Assembly: GCA_031265445.1 (NCBI GenBank)
Contig: JAISCQ010000002.1
Span: 1 to 43,207 of the forward strand
DNA length: 43,207 nucleotides
From: Bacteroidales bacterium
GTDB taxonomy: Bacteria; Bacteroidota; Bacteroidia; Bacteroidales; UBA4181
Direction: 5' to 3'
Shown: positions 17,033-24,667 of the stretch, piece by piece
Layout: every line of letters begins with the position of its first letter
Position numbering within the stretch: position 1 is the stretch's first letter
The notes under the pieces: model-generated
What the model saw: only the letters and a program-made list of their open reading frames with translations
Databases searched by the model: none
What the model was told of the DNA's origin: nothing
Made by a program: the position numbers and the translations under genes

Positions 17033-19498
17033 CTAATCTAAAATTTCAATTTCAACTCTACGGTTGGCTGCACGTCCTTCTTCGGTGTCGTTGGGCGCTA
17101 TGGGGCGGTCGAAACCGTAGCCTTCATATTCCAGCCGCTCAACGGCGATACCTTGCGACAGCAGGTAATTCCTTACGGAAAGCGCCCTGTTCTTAGAGAG
17201 TTTCCTGTTGAGCGCCGCCGACCCCGTATTGTCGGTATGGCCGGATATTTCGATCTTGACGGTTGCATTTTCCTTCAACAGGTTGACGAGCTTGTTCAGT
17301 TCGGTAAACGATTCGGGGCGCAGAGTGGCGTTGCCCGTGTTGAAGAGGATATTTTCGATGACGACCTTTGCGCCGCTTTCGATCTTTTTCAGCGCAAAAT
17401 TTCTTACAATCAGGGTGCTGTCGCCGAACGAGACGGCGCTGTTGACGAAGAAATGGCCCTCGGCGGTGACTTCCAGCAGGAAGGGCGCCGCATCCCTGGT
17501 GATCAATTCGTATTTCCCGTCGTCGCCGCTTTCAACGGTTTGCCGGAAGCCTTCTTCCGCCGGGCGGGTCACATGGATGGACGCTTTCACGGGCTGCTGC
17601 GCTTCGTCGGTGATGATTCCCGTCAGCACGTAAGTGGTTACGCTTGTCCGGAGGGAAACGTCTTTGCGGCTTTCGCTGCCCGCCATGCTTTTCAGCGGGA
17701 GTGGTTCGGACTGGTCGTAATAGTCCGTCGCCTTAACGGTAAAGTCCACATCCACCTTGTCTTCCAGCGTAATGACGTAGAATCCCGTCTGGGCGTCCGA
17801 CACGGCCTTATAGAGTTCTTCGTCGGCGCCGGCCGCTTTCAGGGTGATCTCCGCCTGCACGGGCTTGCCGGTCTTCGCGTCGGTGACCTGTCCGGAGAGC
17901 GCGAAGGGATGCAGGAGGCGTTCGAGGGCGAAATTTTTCTCCAGCCGGGCGTGGCGCTGCGTCGGCGGCGTCAGGCCGGACGTGACGCTGCGGTATCCGG
18001 GCGCTTCGGCCTGCAGGTAATAGTCGCCTGCGTCTTCCATACTGATGAGGTAGCGGCCGGTGACGGAATCGTTCCGGACGGTGACCAGCGGCAGGCTGGC
18101 GGCGCGGTCGAAGAGTTGGACGGTGGCGGCAAGGAAATTACCCGTAGCGGTATCGGTAACGCTGCCCGAGAGTTCGAAGGGAATCCGCAGGTCGGTACGC
18201 ACCGCATAGATGTCCAGTCCGCCGAAACCGCCGCTTCTCCTGGAAGAAAGGAGGGCTACAGTGCTGTCTGAGGTAAGCCGGTAAAAGATGTCGTCGTCGG
18301 GGCTGTTGACGGGATAGCCCATGTTGACCGGCTCGCCCCACACGCCGTCGGTTTTCTGCGCTTTATATACGTCAAAGCCGCCCATTCCGGCGCGTCCGTT
18401 CGACGAGAAATAGAGCATATTGCCGTCCGGCGTCACGTAAACGCTTTCTTCGGAAAGCGGGGTATTGATGATGCCGCCCATGTTGCGGGCGCGTTTGTAG
18501 CGGCGCTTGCCGTTTTTCTCCGCATACCATATATCTGTGCTTCCTTCTCCGCCCAGCCGGTCGGAGACGAACCAGGCGTCGCCGTTGGCGGCAAAGGTGA
18601 TGGAGGTTTCCTTGCTGGCTTTGCGGCTGATGCCTTTCCGCAGCCTTTTGACGTTCGTGCTGAGGCCCTGGTCGTCCTTAAAGCGGACGCGGAAGATGTC
18701 GCCGAAACGCCGTTTGGACTTGTAATAGAACAGCGTGCTTTCCTGAGGGTTGACGCCCGCCACGCTCATGTGCTTTCCTCCGGACCTCATGCGGGAAACG
18801 GGCTGTGCTTCGCTTGCTTTCCCGCCTGCGTACTCTGTCGAGAAGAGGATGCGTTCCCTGTAGTCGGACAGGTCGGCGACGTCCATCTCGCCGTCTTTGG
18901 GACGCCGCGAGGTGAAAAACAGCCGGCCGGTTACTTCCACTGCGCTGTAGTCGTCGTAAAAACTGTTGATTCCGGGTCCCAGATTTTCAATGAACACCGG
19001 CACGGAATCGCGCATGGCGGCTTCCGAAAAGTCGCATGTCGCCATGAAACGGTTGATTTTGTCTTCCTCTTTTTTCAGTTGGCGGGGCGTAAGCGTTTCC
19101 AGATAAAGGGAAAAGGCATCTTTGGCCTCCGCGTAGCGGCTTTGGTAGACCAGCGCGATTCCTTTCTGGAAATAATAATCGGCGGCGACGTTCGGGTCGC
19201 TCCGGTCGAAGTATTCCAGCGCGCTCTTCGGGCGGATGCCGTACAGATGGCTGACGCCGATCTTGTAGTTCAGCGGCGAATGATCCTTGATGATGCCGTA
19301 CAGCCGCATGTAATGTGAAAGAGCGGCGTCGTACAGCCCTTTCCTGTAATATCTGTCGCCCTGCTTCAGCGCGTTTTTCACGGCTTTGGTATCCTCCGCC
19401 AGCGACATAATTTCATCCCCGTTGATGTCGGGATTGTCCTGAGAATACACTGTTGCGCTCGACAACAGGCACACAAGGAAGACTATTTTTTTCATCAT
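17033..19498 (-). CDS. OmpA-family protein with TPR, PD40 propeller and CRD repeats
   Basis: 821 residues. A signal peptide (MMKKIVFLVCLLSSATVYSQ) is followed by TPR-like helices (about 40-150; GDRYYRKGLYDAALSHYM), a PD40/WD40-like propeller (about 160-430; RLFFTSRRPKDG, AWFVSDRLGGEGSTDIWYAE, NMLYFSSNGRAGMGGFDVY) and three carboxypeptidase-regulatory-like domains (about 440-690; ELSGSVTDTATGN, ALSGQVTDAKTGKP, VLTGIITDEAQQP). A C-terminal OmpA peptidoglycan-binding domain closes it (ISGHTDNTGSAALNRKLSKN, NRRVEIEI). The order TPR-WD40-CRD-OmpA equals PorE of the type IX secretion system, though this protein has no lipobox. It heads the envelope operon and probably anchors the complex to peptidoglycan. 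Confidence 0.9.
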   Translation of the reverse strand: MMKKIVFLVCLLSSATVYSQDNPDINGDEIMSLAEDTKAVKNALKQGDRYYRKGLYDAALSHYMRLYGIIKDHSPLNYKIGVSHLYGIRPKSALEYFDRSDPNVAADYYFQKGIALVYQSRYAEAKDAFSLYLETLTPRQLKKEEDKINRFMATCDFSEAAMRDSVPVFIENLGPGINSFYDDYSAVEVTGRLFFTSRRPKDGEMDVADLSDYRERILFSTEYAGGKASEAQPVSRMRSGGKHMSVAGVNPQESTLFYYKSKRRFGDIFRVRFKDDQGLSTNVKRLRKGISRKASKETSITFAANGDAWFVSDRLGGEGSTDIWYAEKNGKRRYKRARNMGGIINTPLSEESVYVTPDGNMLYFSSNGRAGMGGFDVYKAQKTDGVWGEPVNMGYPVNSPDDDIFYRLTSDSTVALLSSRRSGGFGGLDIYAVRTDLRIPFELSGSVTDTATGNFLAATVQLFDRAASLPLVTVRNDSVTGRYLISMEDAGDYYLQAEAPGYRSVTSGLTPPTQRHARLEKNFALERLLHPFALSGQVTDAKTGKPVQAEITLKAAGADEELYKAVSDAQTGFYVITLEDKVDVDFTVKATDYYDQSEPLPLKSMAGSESRKDVSLRTSVTTYVLTGIITDEAQQPVKASIHVTRPAEEGFRQTVESGDDGKYELITRDAAPFLLEVTAEGHFFVNSAVSFGDSTLIVRNFALKKIESGAKVVIENILFNTGNATLRPESFTELNKLVNLLKENATVKIEISGHTDNTGSAALNRKLSKNRALSVRNYLLSQGIAVERLEYEGYGFDRPIAPNDTEEGRAANRRVEIEILD

Positions 19499-19526
19499 GT
19501 CAACTCAATTCTAATTTAATTTTTTG

Positions 19527-19534
19527 CAAAAGTA
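19527..19534 (-). promoter_or_regulatory. -7 box of the OmpA/lipoprotein/DUF5723 operon
   Basis: TACTTTTG on the minus strand matches TAnnTTTG, 28 bases before ATG 19498 in a very AT-rich stretch. No clear TTG at -33. Confidence 0.45.
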
Positions 19535-19626
19535 AAAAAGTAAATTAAAAAACTAAATTTTTTTTTGAACAAAAACATTTATATTCGCCTCCGGTTTTTG
19601 ATTATACCATGCGCGGGCTAAAATTG

Positions 19627-19668
19627 TGATATTGTAGAGACGTGGCATGCCACGTCTCTACAATATCA
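19627..19668. repeat. 42-bp perfect palindrome (GTAGAGACG family)
   Basis: The left arm TGATATTGTAGAGACGTGGCA (19627-19647) is exactly complementary to the right arm (19648-19668), with no loop. A shorter relative lies at 19711-19732, with arms GAGACGCGA and TCGCGTCTC around TGCT. Palindromes with GTAGAGACG...CGTCTCTAC arms are a common dispersed repeat of Bacteroidota and cyanobacterial genomes. No transposase is nearby. Confidence 0.85.
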
Positions 19669-19710
19669 TCGCACAAAATTACGCCGTGCGCAGTATAAAA
19701 ATTGTCAGTA

Positions 19711-19732
19711 GAGACGCGATGCTTCGCGTCTC
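19711..19732. repeat. Second GTAGAGACG-family inverted repeat
   Basis: GAGACGCGA (19711-19719) and TCGCGTCTC (19724-19732) pair perfectly around TGCT. The outer arm GTA at 19708 is no longer matched on the right, so this copy is partly decayed. Confidence 0.75.
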
Positions 19733-19796
19733 CGCATTTTTTGTACGGAAAGCGTCCCGTTTTTGCAGCAGTTACATTTCGACGGAGGTCAGTCAT

Positions 19797-19985
19797 TCAA
19801 TCAGTGCGCACAAAAAATCATTTAGGGTGCTCCCGAACTCAATTGTTGCGCGCAAAAACTCAATTGCTGCACGCAGCATTTCATTTGGGGTCGTCCTCAA
19901 TTCGGTTGTTGCGCGCAAAAACTCAATTGCTGCGCGCAACATTTCATTTGCTGAGCTCCCCAATTCGGTTGCTGCGCGCGGAATA
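19797..19985. repeat. 21-bp tandem array with 63-bp higher order (array 2)
   Basis: Nine 21-bp units begin at 19797, 19818, 19839, 19860, 19881, 19902, 19923, 19944 and 19965. Typical units are TCAATTGTTGCGCGCAAAAA(C) and TCAATTGCTGCGCGCAACAT(T). Every third unit is of a diverged TCATTTG... type, giving a 63-bp super-period. Frames stay open on both strands because the period is a multiple of 3, but nothing resembles a protein domain. I read it as non-coding. Confidence 0.85.
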
Positions 19986-20025
19986 ATACAAATCATACAA
20001 ATCATTTCCCGGAAGCTGGAGGGAA

Positions 20026-20250
20026 TGTGTCTTGCAGGAGTGATTCTTCCGTGCGAAAGCTTTCGCATGTGTCCTGCAGGAGTGATTCTTCCGTGCGAAA
20101 GCTTTCGCATGTGTCCTGCAGGGGTGATTCTTCCGTGCGAAAGCTTTCGAATGCGTCCTGCAGGAGTGATTCTTCCGTGCGAAAGCTTTCGCATGCGTCC
20201 TGCAGGAGTGATTCTTCCCTGCGAAAGCTTTCGCATGCGTCTCGCAGGGG
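20026..20250. repeat. 42-bp tandem array with two palindromes per unit (array 3)
   Basis: Five 42-bp units start at 20026, 20068, 20110, 20152 and 20194, and a partial sixth starts at 20236. Each carries CCTGCAGG (variants CTTGCAGG in unit 1) and the 14-bp palindrome GCGAAAGCTTTCGC at 20053, 20095, 20137 (last base changed), 20179 and 20221. The palindromes are the best-kept part of the unit. The array is unlike array 1 in sequence but has the same period. It ends about 25 bases before the methyltransferase remnant. Confidence 0.9.
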
Positions 20251-20271
20251 AATAAAGTTTATATACAATTT

Positions 20272-20622
20272 CGAAATGAAAAACAGTCCGACATATTATA
20301 TGCCGAAGATCTTGCGGAAACGTTAAAGCATCGGGAGACGCTTCAACAAAAGCCGTTTTTAAGGAAACTGTATACTGACTGGTATCAGAGCCTTATCGAC
20401 AAAATAAAAGAGGTCGAAACCGCAAAGGGGAAAACGCTGGAAATAGGCTCTGGTGGCGGATTTTTCAAGGAAATGTTTCCCGAGGCGATTACTTCCGATA
20501 TTCTGGAACTTGACAGTGTGGACCTGACGTTCAATGCCGAACGCCTGCCTTTTCCCGACAATTCGCTGGGAAGCATCGTGATGATAAATGTGTTTCATCA
20601 TATTCCGTCTCCCGGTCTGTGA
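20272..20622 (+). pseudogene. Class I SAM-dependent methyltransferase, truncated remnant
   Basis: The frame ending at TGA 20620-20622 encodes the first half of a methyltransferase: FLRKLYTDWYQSLIDKI, motif I LEIGSGGGFFKE, TSDILELDSVDLTF, LPFPDNSLGSIVMINVFHHI. It then stops after PSPGL, so motifs after the HHIP strand and the C-terminal half are missing. There is no in-frame start near the N-terminus. The ATG at 20276 is one base out of frame: it is followed by AAAAAC, and one extra A would join ATG to the conserved frame. The gene therefore seems broken at both ends. It abuts the convergent acyl-CoA synthetase gene. Confidence 0.75.
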
Positions 20623-20640
20623 GTCGAAGCCACAAAAAAA

Positions 20641-22533
20641 TTACAGTGATTTCAGGTTTTCGTCGTTGACAATATTCTTTCCTTCCGGCGAATAAAGGTA
20701 TTTGATGCGGTCCATGTAGCGCTCTGTAATTTTTCCGCGGACTATTTTCAGCGTGCTGTTCATCAGGCCGTTTTGTTCGGTAAAGTCTTCGGATAATACG
20801 GCAACAGCAGCCGGCAGCCAGCGATCAGGAAATTTACCGGAATATGCTCCGCCTTTTTTGTATTGGTTGATTTCTTCCTGCAGGAGGTTCAGCGCTTTCT
20901 GCTTGCCTTCGGGCGAGTTCCATTCCAGATGATGCGATTTCACATAATTTTTCAGGGCTTCCCTGTTGGCAACGACTAATGCTGCCGTGTACGGATCCTG
21001 GTTGTTACAGAGCATCAACCGGTCGATGTAGCGCGAATTGCCGGCAATTTCTTCCTCGATGCCTTCGGGGCTGTATTTCTCGCCGTCGCTGCTAATCAGC
21101 AGGCTTTTGAAGCGGCCGGTGACGTATAGGAAACCGTCCTGATCCATGTAACCCATATCGCCCGTATAGAGCCATCCGTCACGGACTGTTCCGGCAGTGG
21201 CTTTGGGGTTTTTCCAGTAACCGGCCATCACGTTCTCGCCGCGGATCACAATTTCGCCTTTTTCGCCTGTCGGAAGTTCTTGACCGTCGGCATCGCAGAT
21301 CTTCAAATCCATCGGTTTCACCAGTATCCCCGACGAACCCAGCCTGTGTCTCGACATGGTGTTGGACGAGATTACCGGCGTGGCTTCCGACAGGCCATAG
21401 CCTTGGAACATAGGGATACCCAGCGCATAATAGAATCGCTGCATCTGTATGTCTAACAAAGCGCCGCCGCCGATAAAAAATTTGAGTTCGCCGCCGAACA
21501 CATCCCGCACTTTCGAGAACAGTATCTTATCGTACAACGCCAATAGCGGACGTTTCCAGAATTGCGCCATGCCGCCTCTGTTCAAGCCTTCCCTGTTGTA
21601 CGAAAAAGCCATATTCAGCGCGTGGTTGAATAACTTCCACGTAAAATTACCCCTGGCTCTGATGCCGGACTCGATATTTTTCCTGAAGCTTTTGGCTAAC
21701 GAAGGAACGCTTAACAGAATGTCCGGCTTGATTTCCCTGATGTTGCCGGGGATGTTTTTCAGCGTTTCCATCGGCGTGCGGCCTGCTTTTACCGTGGCTA
21801 CGCTTGCGCCGTAAGCCATGAAGCTATAGAAGCCCGCTACATGGGCAAAGCAGTGATCGAGCGGCAGTATGATCAGGGTTTTATAATGCGACGGTATTTT
21901 GATCAGCGACATTGCCTGTTCCACATTGGCCGTATAGTTGCGATGGGTAAGGATAATACCTTTGGGATCGGCCGTAGTTCCCGACGTGTAGCTGATATTG
22001 GCAAAATCGCTGCCACTGATTTGCGAACCGGAGGAACTGACACAGTCCGGTTCGGCAGCCAGCTTCCTGTCGCCCATCCGGCAAATTTCGCCGAGCGAAA
22101 TCTCGCTGTCACGGTAGATATCCGGGTCGTCGAACACGATAATCTTCTCCACCAAAGGCAAATCACCGGCAATGGCGCGTATCTTGGGTAACTGTGCACC
22201 TGATACGATGATGTATTTCGATTCGGAATGTTGCAGGCGGAATATCAGTTCGTTGCGTTCCTCCAGCTTGATGGACAGCGGCACATTGACAGCCCCCGTG
22301 TGCAGGATTGCCAACTCCCCGATGATCCAGTCGTTACGCCCTTCGGAAAGTAGCGCAACCGTATCATTACGCTTGACGCCGAGGCTCAGCAGCCCGGCGG
22401 CAAAACGGTATACCTGTTCTTTGGTTTGACGGTATGTGAGCGGCTCGAAACGATCGGTCTTCTTTTCCAGCAGAAATGGATTGTCGCCGTATTTTGCAAC
22501 ACATTCGTCAAATAATTGAATGATCGTTTTCAT
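20641..22533 (-). CDS. AMP-dependent long-chain acyl-CoA synthetase
   Basis: 630 residues of the ANL superfamily. It activates fatty acids to acyl-CoA through an acyl-AMP. Motifs: ISYTSGTTADPKGIILTHRN (P-loop), FQGYGLSEATPVISSN, LYTGDMGYMDQDGFLYVTGR and LLISSDGEKYSPEGIEEE, with the mobile C-terminal domain ending near the TLKIVRGKI segment. That last segment contains the Lys region of the family. The length fits bacterial FadD-like/ACSL-type enzymes of Bacteroidota. It lies downstream of tRNA-Thr on the same strand and has no visible metabolic partner genes. Confidence 0.92.
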   Translation of the reverse strand: MKTIIQLFDECVAKYGDNPFLLEKKTDRFEPLTYRQTKEQVYRFAAGLLSLGVKRNDTVALLSEGRNDWIIGELAILHTGAVNVPLSIKLEERNELIFRLQHSESKYIIVSGAQLPKIRAIAGDLPLVEKIIVFDDPDIYRDSEISLGEICRMGDRKLAAEPDCVSSSGSQISGSDFANISYTSGTTADPKGIILTHRNYTANVEQAMSLIKIPSHYKTLIILPLDHCFAHVAGFYSFMAYGASVATVKAGRTPMETLKNIPGNIREIKPDILLSVPSLAKSFRKNIESGIRARGNFTWKLFNHALNMAFSYNREGLNRGGMAQFWKRPLLALYDKILFSKVRDVFGGELKFFIGGGALLDIQMQRFYYALGIPMFQGYGLSEATPVISSNTMSRHRLGSSGILVKPMDLKICDADGQELPTGEKGEIVIRGENVMAGYWKNPKATAGTVRDGWLYTGDMGYMDQDGFLYVTGRFKSLLISSDGEKYSPEGIEEEIAGNSRYIDRLMLCNNQDPYTAALVVANREALKNYVKSHHLEWNSPEGKQKALNLLQEEINQYKKGGAYSGKFPDRWLPAAVAVLSEDFTEQNGLMNSTLKIVRGKITERYMDRIKYLYSPEGKNIVNDENLKSL

Positions 22534-22605
22534 GATTGATCGTTAATTTTGTACATCCGTTTTCCGGAATTTGTTGATACTGTCACACTTTCCTTTTTTT
22601 TCGAG

Positions 22606-22677
22606 AGCCACTCATGGGATTCGAACCCACGACCTGCTCATTACGAGTGAGCTGCTCTACCGCTGAGCTAAAGTGGC
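22606..22677 (-). tRNA. tRNA-Thr (CGT)
   Basis: 72 nt, cloverleaf on the minus strand. The acceptor stem is GCCACTT/GAGTGGC with discriminator T, the D-arm is GCTCAGCGGTAGAGC, the anticodon stem is GCTCA/TGAGC with loop CTCGTAA (anticodon CGT), and the T-arm contains GGTTCGAATCC. CCA is not encoded. Confidence 0.96.
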
Positions 22678-22692
22678 TTAATAAACAGACCA

Positions 22693-22721
22693 CAAAGATA
22701 ACACATATTTTATTACATCAA
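22693..22721 (-). promoter_or_regulatory. Promoter of tRNA-Thr
   Basis: -7 TATCTTTG (22693-22700) and -33 TTG (22719-22721), 18 bases apart, end about 16 bases before the tRNA. The surrounding ATCAACCGAATT core is shared with the promoters at 540-567 and 42888-42915. Confidence 0.75.
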
Positions 22722-22783
22722 CCGAATTTGTTTGAACACACCGATAAAAATTGTGTAATCCTCTCGCTTCCATTTTCCAAAAT

Positions 22784-22816
22784 AAAAAACCCTGCATCAC
22801 TTCTTGCAGGGTTTTG
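22784..22816 (-). terminator. Intrinsic terminator after tRNA-Ala
   Basis: On the minus strand the stem CCCTGCA/TGCAGGG (22805-22811 with 22790-22796, 8-base loop) is followed by a run of T (22784-22789). It ends tRNA-Ala transcription before the tRNA-Thr promoter. Confidence 0.8.
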
Positions 22817-22825
22817 ATTTTCAGG

Positions 22826-22899
22826 TGGAGATAAGGAGAATCGAACTCCTGACCTTTTGACTGCCAGTCAAACACTCTAGCCAACTGAGCTATACCCCC
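22826..22899 (-). tRNA. tRNA-Ala (GGC)
   Basis: 74 nt on the minus strand. The acceptor stem is GGGGGTA/TATCTCC, which includes a G3:U70 wobble pair, the identity element read by alanyl-tRNA synthetase; the discriminator is A. The anticodon stem TTTGA/TCAAA holds loop CTGGCAG, anticodon GGC. The T-arm contains GAGTTCGATTCTC. CCA is not encoded. Confidence 0.96.
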
Positions 22900-22910
22900 A
22901 TTTGCGGGTG

Positions 22911-22918
22911 CAAAGATA
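22911..22918 (-). promoter_or_regulatory. -7 box of tRNA-Ala
   Basis: TATCTTTG on the minus strand, 11 bases before the tRNA. The -33 position has no clear TTG. Confidence 0.55.
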
Positions 22919-23067
22919 TACATTATTTATTGATCATCTAATTTTCCGGTATAAATTTTTCGGTTTTCCTGAAAATTTACACCAAAGGCGGATGAGCGTC
23001 GAACCTGGATCGCCAAAGTATGTGATCAGGTGCAATTTCTGCAATCCGGCTAATGGACATTTTTGTG

Positions 23068-23106
23068 ATAAAAATCCCGACAGACATACCAAAATCTGCC
23101 GGGATT
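23068..23106 (-). terminator. Intrinsic terminator of the xylose locus
   Basis: AATCCCGACAGA (23073-23084) pairs with TCTGCCGGGATT (23095-23106) with one mismatch. On the minus strand a T-run follows (TTTTTATC). It lies 25 bases after the xylE stop. Confidence 0.75.
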
Positions 23107-23130
23107 CAAACATGCGCCGTTATCAGCAGG

Positions 23131-24513
23131 CTACTTTTTCCAGAGCCTGTCCATATCCTCCAGCGTCTTTCCTTTGGTTTCGGGCACCATTTTCCAGACA
23201 AAAACGGCCGAAAGAACACTCATCACGGCATAAATACCGTACGTCATGCCGCCGCTGAACTCCATCATCGGCGGATAGGTGGACGACACCAGGTAGTTGG
23301 CGATCCATTGCGCAGCCACGGCAATGGCTACAGCCTTGCCACGGATCCTGTTCGGGAAAATCTCCGCTATCAGCACCCAGCAGATCGGCCCCCACGACAT
23401 CATGAACGAGGCTGTGTAAATGATGATGAATACCAGCGTACTGATGCCGATGGTGTTGGTAAAAGCCAGAATCGATATGGCAAACATGCCGACAGCCATA
23501 CCAATGGAACCGGTAATCAACAGCGGCTTGCGTCCCCACTTGTCCACCGTTACGATGGCCAGTACCGTGAAGATAACATTCACCAGCCCCATGACCACCG
23601 TTTGCATCATGGATGCGTCGGTAGCGGCGCCCATGTTCTGGAAAATGGTGGGCGCATAGTACAGAGCGACATTGATACCCACAAACTGCTGGAATACCGA
23701 CAGCAGAATACCGATCATAATAACAACAGGCCCATACGAAAAGATCCCGGATGTGGATTCGTGTACCGTCTGCTTGATTTCGGACAGGATGGTCCTTCCC
23801 GTTTCGGCGCCATTGATGCGGGTAAGCACACTCAATGCCTTGTCGTCTCGATGTTTCAGGGCAAGATAGCGCGGCGTTTCAGGCACGACGAACAGCAACA
23901 GGCCGAAAAGAGCGGCAGGAACGGTTTCGGAAAGGAACATGTAGCGCCAGCCGGTAGCATTGATCCATGCATCGGTCTGCCCGCGCGCAATACCCCAGTT
24001 GACAAAGTAAACCACCAGCATGCCGAAGATAATGGCAAACTGGTTGCACGATACCAGCCGTCCACGGATAGCGGCAGGCGCTATCTCGCCGATATACATG
24101 GGGCAGACAGCCGAAGCCAGTCCTACTCCTATCCCGCCGATGATGCGGTAAAAGTTGAAAGTAAGCAACAGGGACATCGACATTTCGCCTTTCGGGAAGA
24201 ATATCGCCTCGGGGAAGGACGAACCAAGGGCTGAAACAAAGAACAGCACGGCGGCGAGCATCAGGGTTGCCCTGCGTCCGAAATTCGAAGCAAAATAACC
24301 GGAAATAATCCCTCCGATGATGCAGCCGATCAGGGCGCTCGAAACGGTAGCCCCGTGCGCAAACGAACCAAGCTGCAAGGGATCGGTAAAAGAAGCCTTG
24401 ATAGCGCCCACCGCACCGGAAATAACGGCCGTGTCGTAGCCGAACAGCAGCCCGCCAAGCGTAGCGACCAGCGTGATCGCCGCTACGTAAGATGTATTAT
24501 ATTGTGAACTCAT
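23131..24513 (-). CDS. xylE: MFS sugar:H+ symporter, probably D-xylose
   Basis: 460 residues with 12 predicted membrane helices. Sugar-porter signatures are present: GGLLFGYDTAVISGAVGAI (helix 1), GRRATLMLAA after helix 2, PMYIGEIAPAAIRGRL, VPETPRYLALK, QQFVGINVALYYAPTIF (helix 7, sugar site), DKWGRKPLL and PETKGKTLED near the C-terminus. The family takes up hexoses or pentoses by proton symport. Its place directly downstream of xylA, with the gene order seen in Bacteroides xylose operons, makes xylose the likely substrate. It is the last gene of the locus and is followed by a terminator. Confidence 0.9.
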   Translation of the reverse strand: MSSQYNTSYVAAITLVATLGGLLFGYDTAVISGAVGAIKASFTDPLQLGSFAHGATVSSALIGCIIGGIISGYFASNFGRRATLMLAAVLFFVSALGSSFPEAIFFPKGEMSMSLLLTFNFYRIIGGIGVGLASAVCPMYIGEIAPAAIRGRLVSCNQFAIIFGMLVVYFVNWGIARGQTDAWINATGWRYMFLSETVPAALFGLLLFVVPETPRYLALKHRDDKALSVLTRINGAETGRTILSEIKQTVHESTSGIFSYGPVVIMIGILLSVFQQFVGINVALYYAPTIFQNMGAATDASMMQTVVMGLVNVIFTVLAIVTVDKWGRKPLLITGSIGMAVGMFAISILAFTNTIGISTLVFIIIYTASFMMSWGPICWVLIAEIFPNRIRGKAVAIAVAAQWIANYLVSSTYPPMMEFSGGMTYGIYAVMSVLSAVFVWKMVPETKGKTLEDMDRLWKK

Positions 24514-24667
24514 AGAAAAAATTTAAGCCTTCCCCAACTCTCCCTCAAGCGGGAGCGGGAGCGTCGCGCTAACCGCATGCAGTGAAATGAATATCATGAT
24601 GAAATTTCCCACTACCTTAGAGCAGCACGCTCCCCCGCCCCATTTGGGGGAGGGGGCCGGGGGGGGC
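24514..24667. repeat. Low-complexity C/G-rich inverted repeats between xylA and xylE
   Basis: The gap contains CTCCCTCAAGCGGGAG (24540-24555) and CTCCCCCGCCCCATTTGGGG followed by GAGGGGGCCGGGGGGG (24628-24665). Both form hairpins. They resemble dispersed C/G-rich intergenic repeats known from many Bacteroidota genomes. No gene or start signal is visible in the gap apart from the xylE start. Confidence 0.6.

Noticed and set aside
4067-20250. CRISPR array
   Set aside because: Units are directly adjacent with no variable spacers of constant length, and there are no cas genes.
19647-20255. Frame of 202 codons across arrays 2 and 3, and the 147-codon frame opposite
   Set aside because: Same reason: periods of 21 and 42 keep all phases open. 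The frame begins inside the 42-bp palindrome.
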